Shown here in pieces: positions 23,978-32,991 of a stretch of 64,000 nucleotides of DNA (the stretch's first letter is position 1; each line of letters opens with the position of its first letter). The notes beneath the pieces were generated by a model that worked only from the letters and a program-made list of their open reading frames with translations, had not been told where the DNA came from and made no database searches. The stretch is from an uncultured Alphaproteobacteria bacterium (lineage in GTDB: Bacteria > Pseudomonadota > Alphaproteobacteria > SP197): contig OY282363.1 in the NCBI GenBank assembly GCA_958295695.1, positions 2,918,225-2,982,224 on the forward strand, given 5' to 3'. Both the position numbers and the translations under genes were made by a program.

Positions 23978-24036
23978 GGTCGCGCCTCCGTCGTCTCCGG
24001 CCGCGAGATTGACGACGGATGGCGAAACGGAAAAAC

Positions 24037-24062
24037 ATTATATTTCGACCTATTGCATAGGT
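24037..24062. promoter_or_regulatory. Perfect palindrome and -10 box in the LysR / HpaB-type intergenic region
   Basis: The short AT-rich gap between the divergent genes holds a perfect inverted repeat, acctat-tgc-ataggt (24048-24062), with the T-N11-A layout expected of a LysR-type site. On the minus strand a consensus TATAAT lies at 24042-24037, but the -35 position has no TTGACA-like hexamer, as at activator-dependent promoters. The palindrome ends four bases before the LysR ATG, so binding there could also repress lysR. Confidence 0.6.
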
Positions 24063-24066
24063 TTCG

Positions 24067-24990
24067 ATGATCCACTACACGCTCAAGCATCTCCGCTACT
24101 TCGTCGCGGCGGCCGACGCGGGCAGCGTCACGGGCGCGGCCAGGAGTTGCCATGTCTCGCAGCCGTCGGTCTCGGCGGCGGTCGCCCATCTGGAGGAGGT
24201 CTTCGGCGTCCAGCTCTTCGTGCGGCGCCATGCCCGGGGCCTGTCGCTCACGCCGGCGGGCCGGCGGCTCCGCACCGCCGCGCGCGGCCTCCTGGCCCAC
24301 GCCGAGGAGCTGGCCCAGGACGCCGAGGGTCTCGCGGAGGGTCTGGCGGGCGATTTCGACGCCGGCTGCTTCGTCACCTTCGCCCCGATCGTGCTGCCGG
24401 GCCTCCTGCGCGTCCTGGCGAGCGAGCATCCCGCCATCCGCGTCCGGCCCCACGAGGACGACCTGCGCGCGCTGCAGGACGGCTTGCGCCGGGGCCGCTT
24501 CGAAGTGGCGCTGACCTACGACCTCAACCTCGCGTCCGATATCGCGTTCGAGGCCGTCGTCGCGGTGCCGATCTATGTCGCCCTTCCAGCCGGCCACCGG
24601 CTGGCGAGGCGGGAGCGTGTCCGTCTGCGCGAGCTCGCGGACGAGCCTTTGGTCCTGCTCGGCCTGCCGGACAGCCGCGGCCATTTCCTCTCGGTGTTCG
24701 CCGAGGCCGGCATCGAGCCCCGGATCGCCTACGAGACGCGCTCGTTCGAGATGGTCCGCGGCCTGGTCGCCAACGGCTACGGCTACAGCCTGCTACACTC
24801 GCGCGCGCCCCACCACCGGGCGCTCGACGGTTCGGCGCTGGTCTGCGTCCCCTTGGAAGAACCCGAACGCGAGATACACATGGGGCTCGCGCGTCTGGCG
24901 GTCTCGCGGCCGACCCGCATGGGTCTCGCCTTCGCCCGGGTCTGCCGCGAGCGCCTGCCCGATCTGCTCGACGAGCAGGCGGAAGGGTAA
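24067..24990 (+). CDS. LysR-family transcriptional regulator
   Basis: A 307-residue LysR-type regulator. The winged helix-turn-helix occupies residues 1-62 (LKHLRYFVAAADAGSVTGAARSCHVSQPSVSAAVAHLEE, read in two parts), followed by an inducer-binding domain from about 90 with CFVTFAPIVLPGLLRVLASE and the typical DLRALQDGLRRGRFEVALTY. It stands divergent to the HpaB-RidA-DUF1028 operon and probably activates it when an aromatic ligand is present, while repressing itself through the palindrome that overlaps its own leader. No good Shine-Dalgarno sequence precedes the ATG, so its expression may be low or the message nearly leaderless. Confidence 0.93.
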   Translation: MIHYTLKHLRYFVAAADAGSVTGAARSCHVSQPSVSAAVAHLEEVFGVQLFVRRHARGLSLTPAGRRLRTAARGLLAHAEELAQDAEGLAEGLAGDFDAGCFVTFAPIVLPGLLRVLASEHPAIRVRPHEDDLRALQDGLRRGRFEVALTYDLNLASDIAFEAVVAVPIYVALPAGHRLARRERVRLRELADEPLVLLGLPDSRGHFLSVFAEAGIEPRIAYETRSFEMVRGLVANGYGYSLLHSRAPHHRALDGSALVCVPLEEPEREIHMGLARLAVSRPTRMGLAFARVCRERLPDLLDEQAEG

Positions 24991-25056
24991 GGCCGCGAAG
25001 CGGGCGAGCGACCGAGGCCATCGCATTGGGGATTGAGCGGCCCGCCCTGTCCCTTC

Positions 25057-25102
25057 CCCTCACCCCGAGGCGCGCCCCGCGAGGCGCGCCTCGGGGTGAG
25101 GG
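25057..25102. repeat. Perfect 20-bp inverted repeat, member of the dispersed repeat family (copy 4)
   Basis: The arms ccctcaccccgaggcgcgcc (25057-25076) and its exact reverse complement (25083-25102) flank the loop ccgcga. It lies between the convergent LysR and SDR genes. The outer parts match the CTCGGGGTGAGGG block of the other copies. So stable a hairpin probably terminates or stabilises both transcripts. The rest of the 24991-25162 gap shows nothing else. Confidence 0.8.
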
Positions 25103-25162
25103 AGGGGTTGGACCCCGGCCGAATGCGACGGCCTTGAGCCGGATCCGGGTCAAGACAGGGGC

Positions 25163-25987
<825 letters not shown>

Positions 25988-26035
25988 GACGAGTCCCCTT
26001 GCCGTCGGTTCGAAGTCCAGCCGGTCGTCCGCGTT

Positions 26036-27769
26036 TTACGCCATGGCGTCGATATCGTCGCGGTCCGGGTCGGGCTCCCTCGACTTTCGGCGCGGGAGCC
26101 GCGGTCTTTCCAGCGTCGCGCGGCAGAAACACGATGCGGCGATCGGCTGGTCCGCCTTGGCGAGCGCCTTCCTGGCGCGTCGCGCGGCGGTCTCCGCCTC
26201 TCGGGTTCTTCCCAGCCTGTCCAGACACTCGGCATAGCCGTGGAGGGCCCAGACATTGTCCGGGTGCCGGGCGCACCGGTCCAGCGTGTCGTCGTAGCCG
26301 AGGTCGGCGCGGTAGACCTCCATGGCTTCGTCGATCCGGCCCTGTTCCAGCAGCAGGGCGCCGAGGGCGTGGCGCGGGGGATGCATCCAGGACCACGGCT
26401 CGGTGTAGTACAGGTCGTCGTTCCGGCGCGCGGCCTCGCGCAGACGGTCGAAGGCCGTCTCGACATCGCCTTTGCGATACGCCAGTTCGCCGTCCAGCAT
26501 GGCTTCCGCGACGCGGAGGATGTCGCGCGCCCGGTTGTTGAAGAACAGGCGGTCTTCGGGAACGCGCGCCATGGCCGCCGCGAAAGCCTCCCGCTCATCC
26601 CCGGCGGCGCCGGTCCGGCCGAGCGCCGCGTGGGCCAGACCGCGCGCGTAGCGATGCATGGCCACGGTGACGCAACAGAGATCCGGATCGGACGGCGGCG
26701 GTTCGGCGAGGATGTCCTTCCATCGTCCGAACCGCACCAGCACGTGCATCCTGGTCGAACGATAACCCTCGAGGGTCGCGGCCATGTGAGGCTTCCGGAC
26801 TCCGAGGAGCTCGGAGGTGAGCAGCGCGCACATCTCGTCCGCCGCATCGAGCGCCGGGCCGAGGCGTCCGGCCATCATGGCCGCGTACATCATCATGTGA
26901 AAATCGTGGCAGATCGAGGTCGTGTAGAACATGGCCGCGCTGGCATGGCTCAGATATGTCCTGTCTGCGGCGATGGCCCGCGCGCTCGCGTCGATCGCGC
27001 GATGATACCAGCCGCAGAGCGCGTAGATGTGGCAGGGCATGTGCTCGAGATGGCCGGCTTCGGGGGCGACGCCCACGAGCGCGTCCGCCGACCGGAGCGC
27101 CCGTTCCGGGCGCGTCGACATCTCGAGCAGGTGGATGTGCATGTGCAGGAGGCCGGCGTGCGGAGGCCGGCCCTGGGCGTCGCGCTGAGACAGGGCCCGT
27201 TCCACGACGTCCAGGGCCTCGAGGGTCAGGGCGCCCCTGGCGGGTTCGCCGGTCCCGGTGTTCCACAGCTTCCAGGGCGTCAGCGTCATCAGCGCCTCGG
27301 CGAAGAGCGCCGCGATGTCGTGGTCGTCCGGGTGCGCGCGATACGCCTCGCGCATGGCGTCGGCGTAGTTCCGCTCCCAGCGCGCGAACTCGGCCGGCGG
27401 GACGGGGCGGTCTTTCGGAAAGCGTCTGGCGATGGCGTCGATAAGCGCCCGGTCGCTCGCGGAAGCGCCGCGCGACGCGGCGACGGCGTTGCGCGACGCG
27501 CGATGGCAGGTCGCCGTCGCCTCCACGGCTTCCGCCGTCCCGAACCAGTCCCACGGCATGTTGTAGAACGGGCCGCTTCCGAGGGCGACGCCCCACCACG
27601 CGATGCCGCAGCCGGGGTCGCGGGCCAGGGCCTCGCGGAAACACCGCACCGCTTCTTCGTGGTTGTAGCCGTAGATCCAGGCGAGCCCGCGGTCGAACCA
27701 CACCTGCGCCTCGGGCGATGACGTCGCGATCGGCCGCGACGTCGCGACGATGTCGAAATAGTCGTCCAT
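26036..27769 (-). CDS. TPR-like protein with a conserved histidine cluster
   Basis: A 577-residue cytoplasmic protein. The first 60 residues form a TPR (WFDRGLAWIYGYNHEEAVRCF) and more TPR-like helices occur near the C-terminus (ALGALLLEQGRIDEAMEVY; NVWALHGYAECLDRLGRTREA). Between them is an unusual cluster: H204 and H209, then HIH at 211-213, H240, H243 in LEHMPCHIYAL with H247, H275, H288 and H291 in CHDFHMMMY. This spacing of histidines on successive helices looks like a metal site rather than a plain scaffold. Similar proteins are usually annotated only as TPR proteins. It lies 51 bases after another His-rich gene and 48 before an SDR gene, so it may be an enzyme or metal-sensing subunit of that pathway. 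Confidence 0.8.
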   Translation of the reverse strand: MDDYFDIVATSRPIATSSPEAQVWFDRGLAWIYGYNHEEAVRCFREALARDPGCGIAWWGVALGSGPFYNMPWDWFGTAEAVEATATCHRASRNAVAASRGASASDRALIDAIARRFPKDRPVPPAEFARWERNYADAMREAYRAHPDDHDIAALFAEALMTLTPWKLWNTGTGEPARGALTLEALDVVERALSQRDAQGRPPHAGLLHMHIHLLEMSTRPERALRSADALVGVAPEAGHLEHMPCHIYALCGWYHRAIDASARAIAADRTYLSHASAAMFYTTSICHDFHMMMYAAMMAGRLGPALDAADEMCALLTSELLGVRKPHMAATLEGYRSTRMHVLVRFGRWKDILAEPPPSDPDLCCVTVAMHRYARGLAHAALGRTGAAGDEREAFAAAMARVPEDRLFFNNRARDILRVAEAMLDGELAYRKGDVETAFDRLREAARRNDDLYYTEPWSWMHPPRHALGALLLEQGRIDEAMEVYRADLGYDDTLDRCARHPDNVWALHGYAECLDRLGRTREAETAARRARKALAKADQPIAASCFCRATLERPRLPRRKSREPDPDRDDIDAMA

Positions 27770-27820
27770 GGCTTGGGGCCGTTCGCCGTTCCGGCGGCGC
27801 GCGGCCGCTCCGCCGCCGGC

Positions 27821-29329
27821 TCAGGCCGCCAGACGGCGGGCGATTTCCGGATACACCCGGCGCGGCGTCATCGGCGCCACGACCGCGGCCTGCTTCACCG
27901 CCGCCAGGGCGTGGACCCGGCGCAGCGACTCGCGGCAGGCGCGATACTCCTCATAGGCCGCCTGCTGCAGCTTGTAGGCGTGCATCTCGCTCACGTCCTC
28001 GCGGCACACCAGGCGGGCGGCGAGGTCGAACAGGTCGTCGGCCGGATGGCCCGCCTCGATGTAGGTCCAGGCGAGCCGGATCGCGGCGCGCACCCCGTCG
28101 GGCGCGACGAGATGGTTGATCGCCACGGGCAGGTCGTTCAGGTCGTAGCCGTCGATCCCCAGGATGCGCTCCTCGATCTCGTCGAGGAGGGCCCGGGCCG
28201 GAGGCGCGCCCAAGACGCCGCCGACGTTCCGCCAGGACCACGTCAGGGTGTGGTCGAGATAGCGGATTTCATAGCTCCAGGCCCAGCCGACCAGCGCCAG
28301 GACCTTCTTCCGGAAGGCGACCTCGGGGAAGCCGATCAGGTAGCGCCGGGCCGCGATGCCGGTATGGACGTGCACGTCGAACGGGTTGTTGCTGTGGGAG
28401 CGCAGGAAGAAGCGCGCGCCGCCGACCGACAGGCCCTCGCAGGCGCCTTCGAGCGAGAGGCCGCCGTGCATGGCTCGCGCCGCGATCTCGGGCAACGCCG
28501 AGATCGTCTCGACCTCGCCCACCTCGTCGGCCAGCGCGGCGACGGCCCGGTCCTCGTGCGGCCCGGTCTTCTGGGGCACCCGGTCTTCGGTGAGGTCGTA
28601 GGCGTCGACCATCGTCTCGAGTTCCGGATAGCGCCTGTAGAACTCGATGCCGTCCTGGACCGTTTCCTCGTCGAATTCGCCGAAGGCGTCGAACGAAGCG
28701 TGGCGCGACAGGTAGCGCACCACCGGACGCAACAGGACCGGACCCCACCGCCAGCCGATCGCGTCGAGTGCGCGCATGGCGTAGATCGGGTAGAGGAAGT
28801 AGTGGTCGTCGAGATTGTTGCGCCTCAGGGACACCGTCAGCAGGCTGTCGAGGATCCGGCCCGGCGTCGCCTTCTCGCAACACAGCGTCACGGCGCGCTC
28901 GGCCAGCCGCGGCTCGCGGTGATGCAGCGCCCGTTCCAGACGCGCCAGCGCCTTCCCGGCCGTCACGTCCCGCCCGAGGTCGTCGAAGGCGACCATCGCC
29001 GCCGGCCCCATCGAGGGCAGGTGGATGTGCTTGTTGGCGAGAGCGACGCTCTGCAGCGCCGGAAGCCGGCGATCCCCGCCCTCCAGCCGTTCGATCATGC
29101 CGAGCACGGCGTGGACGCCGGCGACGGGATGGATCGGTCCGCCGTGGTGGTCGGCCGGAAGCTCCGTGGAGCGCGACACGGCCAGCGCGGCCGCCGTCAC
29201 GAGGTCGCGCGGATCGTCGCCCGCCTCGAGGCGACCGACCGCCGCGTCGACGATCGACTCGCGCGGCGTGTCCTCGATCAACCGCGCGCGCGCCTCGGTG
29301 GCGGCGTCGAACTCGACGAGACGGACCAT
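27821..29329 (-). CDS. Uncharacterised histidine-rich protein
   Basis: A 502-residue, mostly helical soluble protein that I cannot assign to a family with confidence. An AGGAGG ribosome site precedes the ATG. Notable clusters are DHHGGPIHPVAGVHAV (H61, H62, H67, H73), KHIHLPSMGP (H101, H103) and later SHSNNPFDVHVHTGIAARRY. Repeated His-x-His pairs on helices suggest binding of metal (iron or similar) or a catalytic metal centre. It has no signal peptide. It is the first gene of the leftward trio with the His-rich TPR protein and the SDR, a layout consistent with an oxidative pathway whose substrate is unknown. Confidence 0.6.
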   Translation of the reverse strand: MVRLVEFDAATEARARLIEDTPRESIVDAAVGRLEAGDDPRDLVTAAALAVSRSTELPADHHGGPIHPVAGVHAVLGMIERLEGGDRRLPALQSVALANKHIHLPSMGPAAMVAFDDLGRDVTAGKALARLERALHHREPRLAERAVTLCCEKATPGRILDSLLTVSLRRNNLDDHYFLYPIYAMRALDAIGWRWGPVLLRPVVRYLSRHASFDAFGEFDEETVQDGIEFYRRYPELETMVDAYDLTEDRVPQKTGPHEDRAVAALADEVGEVETISALPEIAARAMHGGLSLEGACEGLSVGGARFFLRSHSNNPFDVHVHTGIAARRYLIGFPEVAFRKKVLALVGWAWSYEIRYLDHTLTWSWRNVGGVLGAPPARALLDEIEERILGIDGYDLNDLPVAINHLVAPDGVRAAIRLAWTYIEAGHPADDLFDLAARLVCREDVSEMHAYKLQQAAYEEYRACRESLRRVHALAAVKQAAVVAPMTPRRVYPEIARRLAA

Positions 29330-29501
29330 GTCATCCTCCTGCCGGAAGGCGCGGCCGATCCTACCCCGAATCGCGCCTCGGCGGGAAGCGTGACTCGCGA
29401 CGCCGCGCGCCCGTCCCGTCCACCGTTGACGGCGGCGCGTCCGGGATGCGATGACGGTTCGACCGCGCCATCGCCGATGGCCTCGCCGGAGTGGATCGCC
29501 C

Positions 29502-30005
29502 GTGAGTTCGCCCATCACGCCCGAGGGCTTCGCGCGCCTGTCCGCCGAGCTGAAACGCCTGAAGAACGAGGAACGCCACGCCATCGCGCGCGCCATCGGG
29601 GAGGCGCGCGAGCATGGCGACATCAAGGAGAACGCCGAATACCACGCCGCGAAGGACAGGCAGGGCCTGATCGAAGCGCGCATCCGCCAGCTCGAGGGCG
29701 TCCTGGGCGAGGCCAGGGTGGTCGACCCTGGGCGGCAGCCGTCGCGCAAGGTCGGCTTCGGCGCCCATGTCACCGTGGTGGACCTGGAGACCGGGAAGGA
29801 GTCGTCCTACCAGATCGTGGGCGAGCACGAGGCCGACCTCGACCGCGGCCGCATCTCGATCAAGAGCCCGATCGCGCGGGCGCTCATGGGCGGGGAGCTC
29901 GGCGACGACGTGGCCTTCGAGACGCCGAAGGGCGGGCGCGAGCTCGAAATCACCGCGATCGGCTACCGGACGGAACCGCCCCCCGATTCGCCGCGGCGCG
30001 GATAG
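29502..30005 (+). CDS. greA: Transcription elongation factor GreA
   Basis: A 167-residue Gre factor. The N-terminal antiparallel coiled coil carries the acidic tip that inserts into the RNA polymerase secondary channel (HGDIKENAEYHAAKDRQGLIE spans the conserved D-x-x-E-N-AEY tip, given here with its neighbours). The C-terminal globular domain has YQIVGEHEADLDRGRISIKS and SPIARALMG, both GreA/GreB signatures. It stimulates cleavage of the transcript in backtracked polymerase. The GTG with GGAG about ten bases upstream is the most consistent start. It stands alone, divergent from the His-rich operon; in alphaproteobacteria greA often follows carB, which is not here, so this could be a second copy. 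Confidence 0.9.
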   Translation: MSSPITPEGFARLSAELKRLKNEERHAIARAIGEAREHGDIKENAEYHAAKDRQGLIEARIRQLEGVLGEARVVDPGRQPSRKVGFGAHVTVVDLETGKESSYQIVGEHEADLDRGRISIKSPIARALMGGELGDDVAFETPKGGRELEITAIGYRTEPPPDSPRRG

Positions 30006-30020
30006 ACGCCCCGGACGTCC

Positions 30021-30521
30021 TCAGCCCGCGCCGGGGGCGCTCCGCCAGCGGGCCAGAGCCTTGTTCAGGGACGCGGCGAGGTCGCCGCGCTCGCCGTCGG
30101 TGAGGAAGGCGCCGATCGCGACCCGGCGGCCGTGGGACGAGACGACGAGCCGGTCGCCGCCGCGTCGCCGGCTCTTGAGGGCGACCCGCGCCCAGCCGGG
30201 TTCGAAGGTCCAGAAGACGGCGCGCCCCGACGGGGCGACGCGGTCGATGCGCAGGACGCGGTCGTCGAGCCGAACGGTCTCGACCGCGCGGCCCGACCGG
30301 TCGTTGAGTTCGAACGCGCCCCAGACCAGCAGGACCTCCAGGCCGCAGAACCCCGCCACCGGCCAGGCCCCCAGGCTCCAGAAGGCGAGGCCGACCGACC
30401 CCAGCAGCGCCGCGAGGGCCGCGACCAGCAGCACGCGGCCCCGGCGCGGCAGCGAACGGTGGGGCGTCAGCACGGCGTCGAAATGCACGGCGCCGGACGG
30501 CGGCGGGGAGGCGTCGTCCAT
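30021..30521 (-). CDS. DUF2244 membrane protein
   Basis: A 166-residue protein with two adjacent hydrophobic segments (about 36-75: LLVAALAALLGSVGLAFWSL, then WPVAGFCGLEVLLVWGAF), followed by a beta-rich domain with FEPGWARVALKSRR and GRRVAIGAFLTDGERGDLAA. This matches DUF2244, a family of unknown function common in alphaproteobacteria and often next to nth. The ATG at 30521 is preferred to one at 30596 because the latter would run into the divergent nth promoter. Its stop faces the greA stop. Confidence 0.85.
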   Translation of the reverse strand: MDDASPPPSGAVHFDAVLTPHRSLPRRGRVLLVAALAALLGSVGLAFWSLGAWPVAGFCGLEVLLVWGAFELNDRSGRAVETVRLDDRVLRIDRVAPSGRAVFWTFEPGWARVALKSRRRGGDRLVVSSHGRRVAIGAFLTDGERGDLAASLNKALARWRSAPGAG

Positions 30522-30628
30522 GGCGCCAGTGATAACGCGGCGCGCCGGCGGCGTCATCTTGCGCCATGGCGTTTCCGTCCTCGACGGAATCGCCATGAAC
30601 TGCTTGTCGCTCGCGGCGAACGGCTCCG

Positions 30629-30657
30629 GAGCGGTTCCAGCCTTGCCGGAACCGCTC
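30629..30657. promoter_or_regulatory. Inverted repeat upstream of nth
   Basis: A 10-bp perfect inverted repeat, gagcggttcc and ggaaccgctc, with a 9-base loop lies in the 193-base gap between the divergent DUF2244 and nth genes. Its symmetry and position fit an operator or a structured leader. I see no convincing -35/-10 pair next to it. Confidence 0.45.
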
Positions 30658-30714
30658 TATCGTGGGCTGGCCGCGACAGGCGGACGCGGTCCGCGCCGGC
30701 TCCGGGAGGCCGCC

Positions 30715-31416
30715 GTGAAGAAGGACGACATCGACCGGCTGTTCGCCTCGCTCGCCGAGGCGATCCCGGATCCCGAGACCGAGTTGGAGTACAGCAACGT
30801 CTTCACGCTCCTGGTCTCCGTGGTGCTCTCGGCCCAGGCGACCGACAGGAGCGTGAACGAGGCGACGCCCGCGCTCTTCGCGCTGGCCGACACACCCGCC
30901 GCGATGGTCGCGCTGGGCGAGGACGGCGTGCGCGAGAAGATCAAGACCATCGGGCTGTTCAATTCCAAGGCCAGGAACGTGATCCGGCTCTCGGAGATGC
31001 TGATCGACGAACACGGCAGCGAGGTGCCCCGTAGCCGCGAGGCGCTGCAGAGGCTGCCCGGAGTCGGCCGCAAGACCGCGAGCGTGGTGATGAACGAGGC
31101 CTTCGGCGAGCCCACCATCGCGGTCGACACCCATGTCTTCCGGGTCTCGAACCGGACCGGACTGGCGCCCGGCAAGACCCCCGAGGAGGTCGAGCGCGAA
31201 CTCGAGAGGATCGTGCCCGGCCGCTGGAGGAAGGGCGCGCACCACTGGCTCATCCTGCACGGCCGCTACACCTGTCTGGCGCGCCGGCCGAAGTGCTGGG
31301 CCTGCGTCGTCGCCGACATCTGTCCCCACACGCCCAAGACTCCGGATCCGGAGACGGAGGCCGCCGGCCGGGCCGGGAAGAAGGGCGGACGCCGCCCGCC
31401 CCCGCCCAGGGCGTAG
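30715..31416 (+). CDS. nth: Endonuclease III
   Basis: A 233-residue HhH-GPD DNA glycosylase/AP lyase that removes oxidised pyrimidines. Landmarks are LVSVVLSAQATDRSVNEATP, the helix-hairpin-helix LQRLPGVGRKTASVVMNEAF with the catalytic lysine (GVGRKT), the catalytic aspartate in IAVDTHVFRVSNR, and the C-terminal iron-sulfur loop with C-x6-C-x2-C-x5-C spacing (CLARRPKCWACVVADIC). GGGAGG six bases upstream supports the GTG start. The last 25 residues are a basic, proline-rich tail. It is divergent to DUF2244, a conserved pairing. Confidence 0.95.
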   Translation: MKKDDIDRLFASLAEAIPDPETELEYSNVFTLLVSVVLSAQATDRSVNEATPALFALADTPAAMVALGEDGVREKIKTIGLFNSKARNVIRLSEMLIDEHGSEVPRSREALQRLPGVGRKTASVVMNEAFGEPTIAVDTHVFRVSNRTGLAPGKTPEEVERELERIVPGRWRKGAHHWLILHGRYTCLARRPKCWACVVADICPHTPKTPDPETEAAGRAGKKGGRRPPPPRA

Positions 31417-31424
31417 CGGACGGC

Positions 31425-31507
31425 GCGCTACTCAGGGCGAGGGAGGGGGTTGCGATTCCCCTTTCTTCCCTCATCCCGAGGTGGCGCGAAGCGCCGTATC
31501 GAGGGAC
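31425..31507. repeat. Dispersed palindromic intergenic repeat, copy 5 (inverted pair)
   Basis: Between the convergent nth and cyclase genes. The left unit is gcgctactcagggcgaggga. The right unit runs ttccctcatcccgaggtggc, gcgaagcgc, cgtatcgagggac. The inner gcgcgaagcgc is a small hairpin. Same family as the copies near 17.2, 21.25 and 37.6 kb. Confidence 0.65.
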
Positions 31508-31526
31508 GGCCGGTCGTGGACCGGCC

Positions 31527-32213
31527 CTAGAAAACCAGCGCCGTGGCGCGGACGGGGCAGCCGGTGCCGTCCTTCATCGACAGCGGCAGGCAGACGAAGA
31601 GGAAGTCCTTGCCGACCAGCCTGTCGAGGTTGCGGAGCTGCTGGACCATGCAGACGCCCCGGCCGTTGAACGCGGCGTGGGTCGGCCACCACCATTCGGC
31701 GGGGTCGTCCATCCCGATCATGTCGGTGCAGAAGAGCGCGACGCCCCGGTCGACCAGCCAGTGGGCCGTCTCGGTGGGCACGAACGGCCGGTCCGTGGCG
31801 AAGCCCTCCTTGCCCCAGTCCCTGTCGGAGCCGGTCCAGCACACGGTCGCCGCGCCGGGGCCGATGGCGCGTCCGCTCCGTTCGGCCGCCGCCCGGAAGT
31901 CGTCGATGGCGATGGCCTCGCCGTTGCGCTTGTGGGTGAGGTCGAGCAGGTGGCCCGGCAGCACGAGCTGCTCCAGCGGCACCCGGTCGAGCGGGATGCC
32001 GTCGGCGGCGCTGTGGCGCGGCGCGTCGATGTGGGTGCCGCAGTGCTCGGGCATCAGGATCATGCGGCTTTCCATGGCCATCCTGCCGTCGGTGATCTCC
32101 GACAGGTAGGCGTGGTCGTCGAGCTGGAAGAAGGTCACCTGCCCGCCGATGTTGGGCATGTTCGAGTACATCGGATGGCTGAGATCGACGATCTCCTTGA
32201 CTTCGGGAACCAT
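31527..32213 (-). CDS. Cyclase-family metal-dependent hydrolase (kynurenine formamidase-like)
   Basis: A 228-residue protein of the cyclase/KynB family. The metal motif H-x-G-T-H-x-D-x-P-x-H is present as HCGTHIDAPRH near residue 58-68, followed by the typical LEQLVLPGHLLDLT strand and a later DMIGMDDPAEWWWPTHAAF. The family includes bacterial arylformamidases and isatin hydrolase, which hydrolyse amides or lactams with a divalent metal. The N-terminal VDLSHPMYSNMPNIGG matches the family opening. Substrate unknown. It is followed by the cobalamin genes on the same strand with a 31-base gap, but nothing suggests a functional link. Confidence 0.9.
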   Translation of the reverse strand: MVPEVKEIVDLSHPMYSNMPNIGGQVTFFQLDDHAYLSEITDGRMAMESRMILMPEHCGTHIDAPRHSAADGIPLDRVPLEQLVLPGHLLDLTHKRNGEAIAIDDFRAAAERSGRAIGPGAATVCWTGSDRDWGKEGFATDRPFVPTETAHWLVDRGVALFCTDMIGMDDPAEWWWPTHAAFNGRGVCMVQQLRNLDRLVGKDFLFVCLPLSMKDGTGCPVRATALVF

Positions 32214-32244
32214 GGCCTCTCCTCCCCCGCGAATCGCGCGCCGA

Positions 32245-32991
32245 TCATAGCCGATCGTCGAGCCAGTCCATCGCCTCCCCGACCGTCGCGGCCTTGGGAC
32301 CGGCCGGCGCGGCGGGACGCCGGATCATCACGACCGGCAGACCGAGCGCGCGGGCCGCGGCGATCTTGCCTTCGGTCGCCTCCCCTCCGCTCGCCTTCGT
32401 GACGAGCGCCCCGATTCCGCGCTCGCGCATCAGCGCCGTCTCGTCCGCCTCGGCGAACGGGCCGCGGGCGAGGACCAGTTCGGCGCCGGCGAGAGGAAGG
32501 GGGCCGGCCGGCGGCTCGATCGCGCGGACCACGAGGCGCATGCCGCTCAAGCGGGCGAAGGCGTCGAGGCCGCGGCGGCCGAGCGTGATCAGCGCCGCGC
32601 CGGGGGCGAGGCGGGCCAGCGCGGCCGCGGCCTCGCCGGCGTCGGCGACCGGGATCCAGCGGTCGCCCTTCCGGCGCGGCCACATCGGCCTGACCAGCTT
32701 GACGCGCGGGACGCCCGCCCGTCCGGCGGCCTCCACCGCCTGGGTCGCCATCCTCGCCGCGAAGGGATGGGTGGCGTCGACCAGCGCCGCGACGCCTTCG
32801 TCCGCCAGCCAGGCGGCGAGGCCGTCCGCGCCGCCGAAGCCTCCCCGCCGCACCGCACCGGGGACCGCGGAGGGCGCCGACGACAGGCCGGCGAGCGACG
32901 TGACGACCGCGAGGTCGGGCCGCCGCCGCGCCAGCGCCCCGGCCAGGGCGACCGCCTCGGCCGTGCCGCCCAGCAGCAGGACGTCCGTCAC
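32245..32991 (-). CDS. cobK: Precorrin-6A reductase (CobK/CbiJ)
   Basis: A 248-residue reductase of cobalamin synthesis that reduces precorrin-6A at the C18-C19 bond with NADPH. Landmarks are VLLLGGTAEAVALAGALA at the start, LVDATHPFAARMATQAVEAA, KLVRPMWPRRKGDRWIPV and TKASGGEATEGKIAAARAL near the end, all CobK signatures. The GTG overlaps the cbiD stop (GTGA), so the two are translationally coupled. Divergent cobA and cobB complete the local set, and later pathway enzymes must lie elsewhere. Confidence 0.93.
   Translation of the reverse strand: MTDVLLLGGTAEAVALAGALARRRPDLAVVTSLAGLSSAPSAVPGAVRRGGFGGADGLAAWLADEGVAALVDATHPFAARMATQAVEAAGRAGVPRVKLVRPMWPRRKGDRWIPVADAGEAAAALARLAPGAALITLGRRGLDAFARLSGMRLVVRAIEPPAGPLPLAGAELVLARGPFAEADETALMRERGIGALVTKASGGEATEGKIAAARALGLPVVMIRRPAAPAGPKAATVGEAMDWLDDRL

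Noticed and set aside
21212-24070. A rightward open frame of about 950 codons opposite DUF1028, RidA and the HpaB-type gene
   Set aside because: It covers three supported genes antisense, and its product looks like low-complexity His/Arg/Val-rich sequence.
29502-30005. GreB instead of GreA
   Set aside because: The coiled-coil tip and C-terminal segments fit GreA better, and alphaproteobacteria usually carry GreA; a GreB call cannot be excluded but is less likely.
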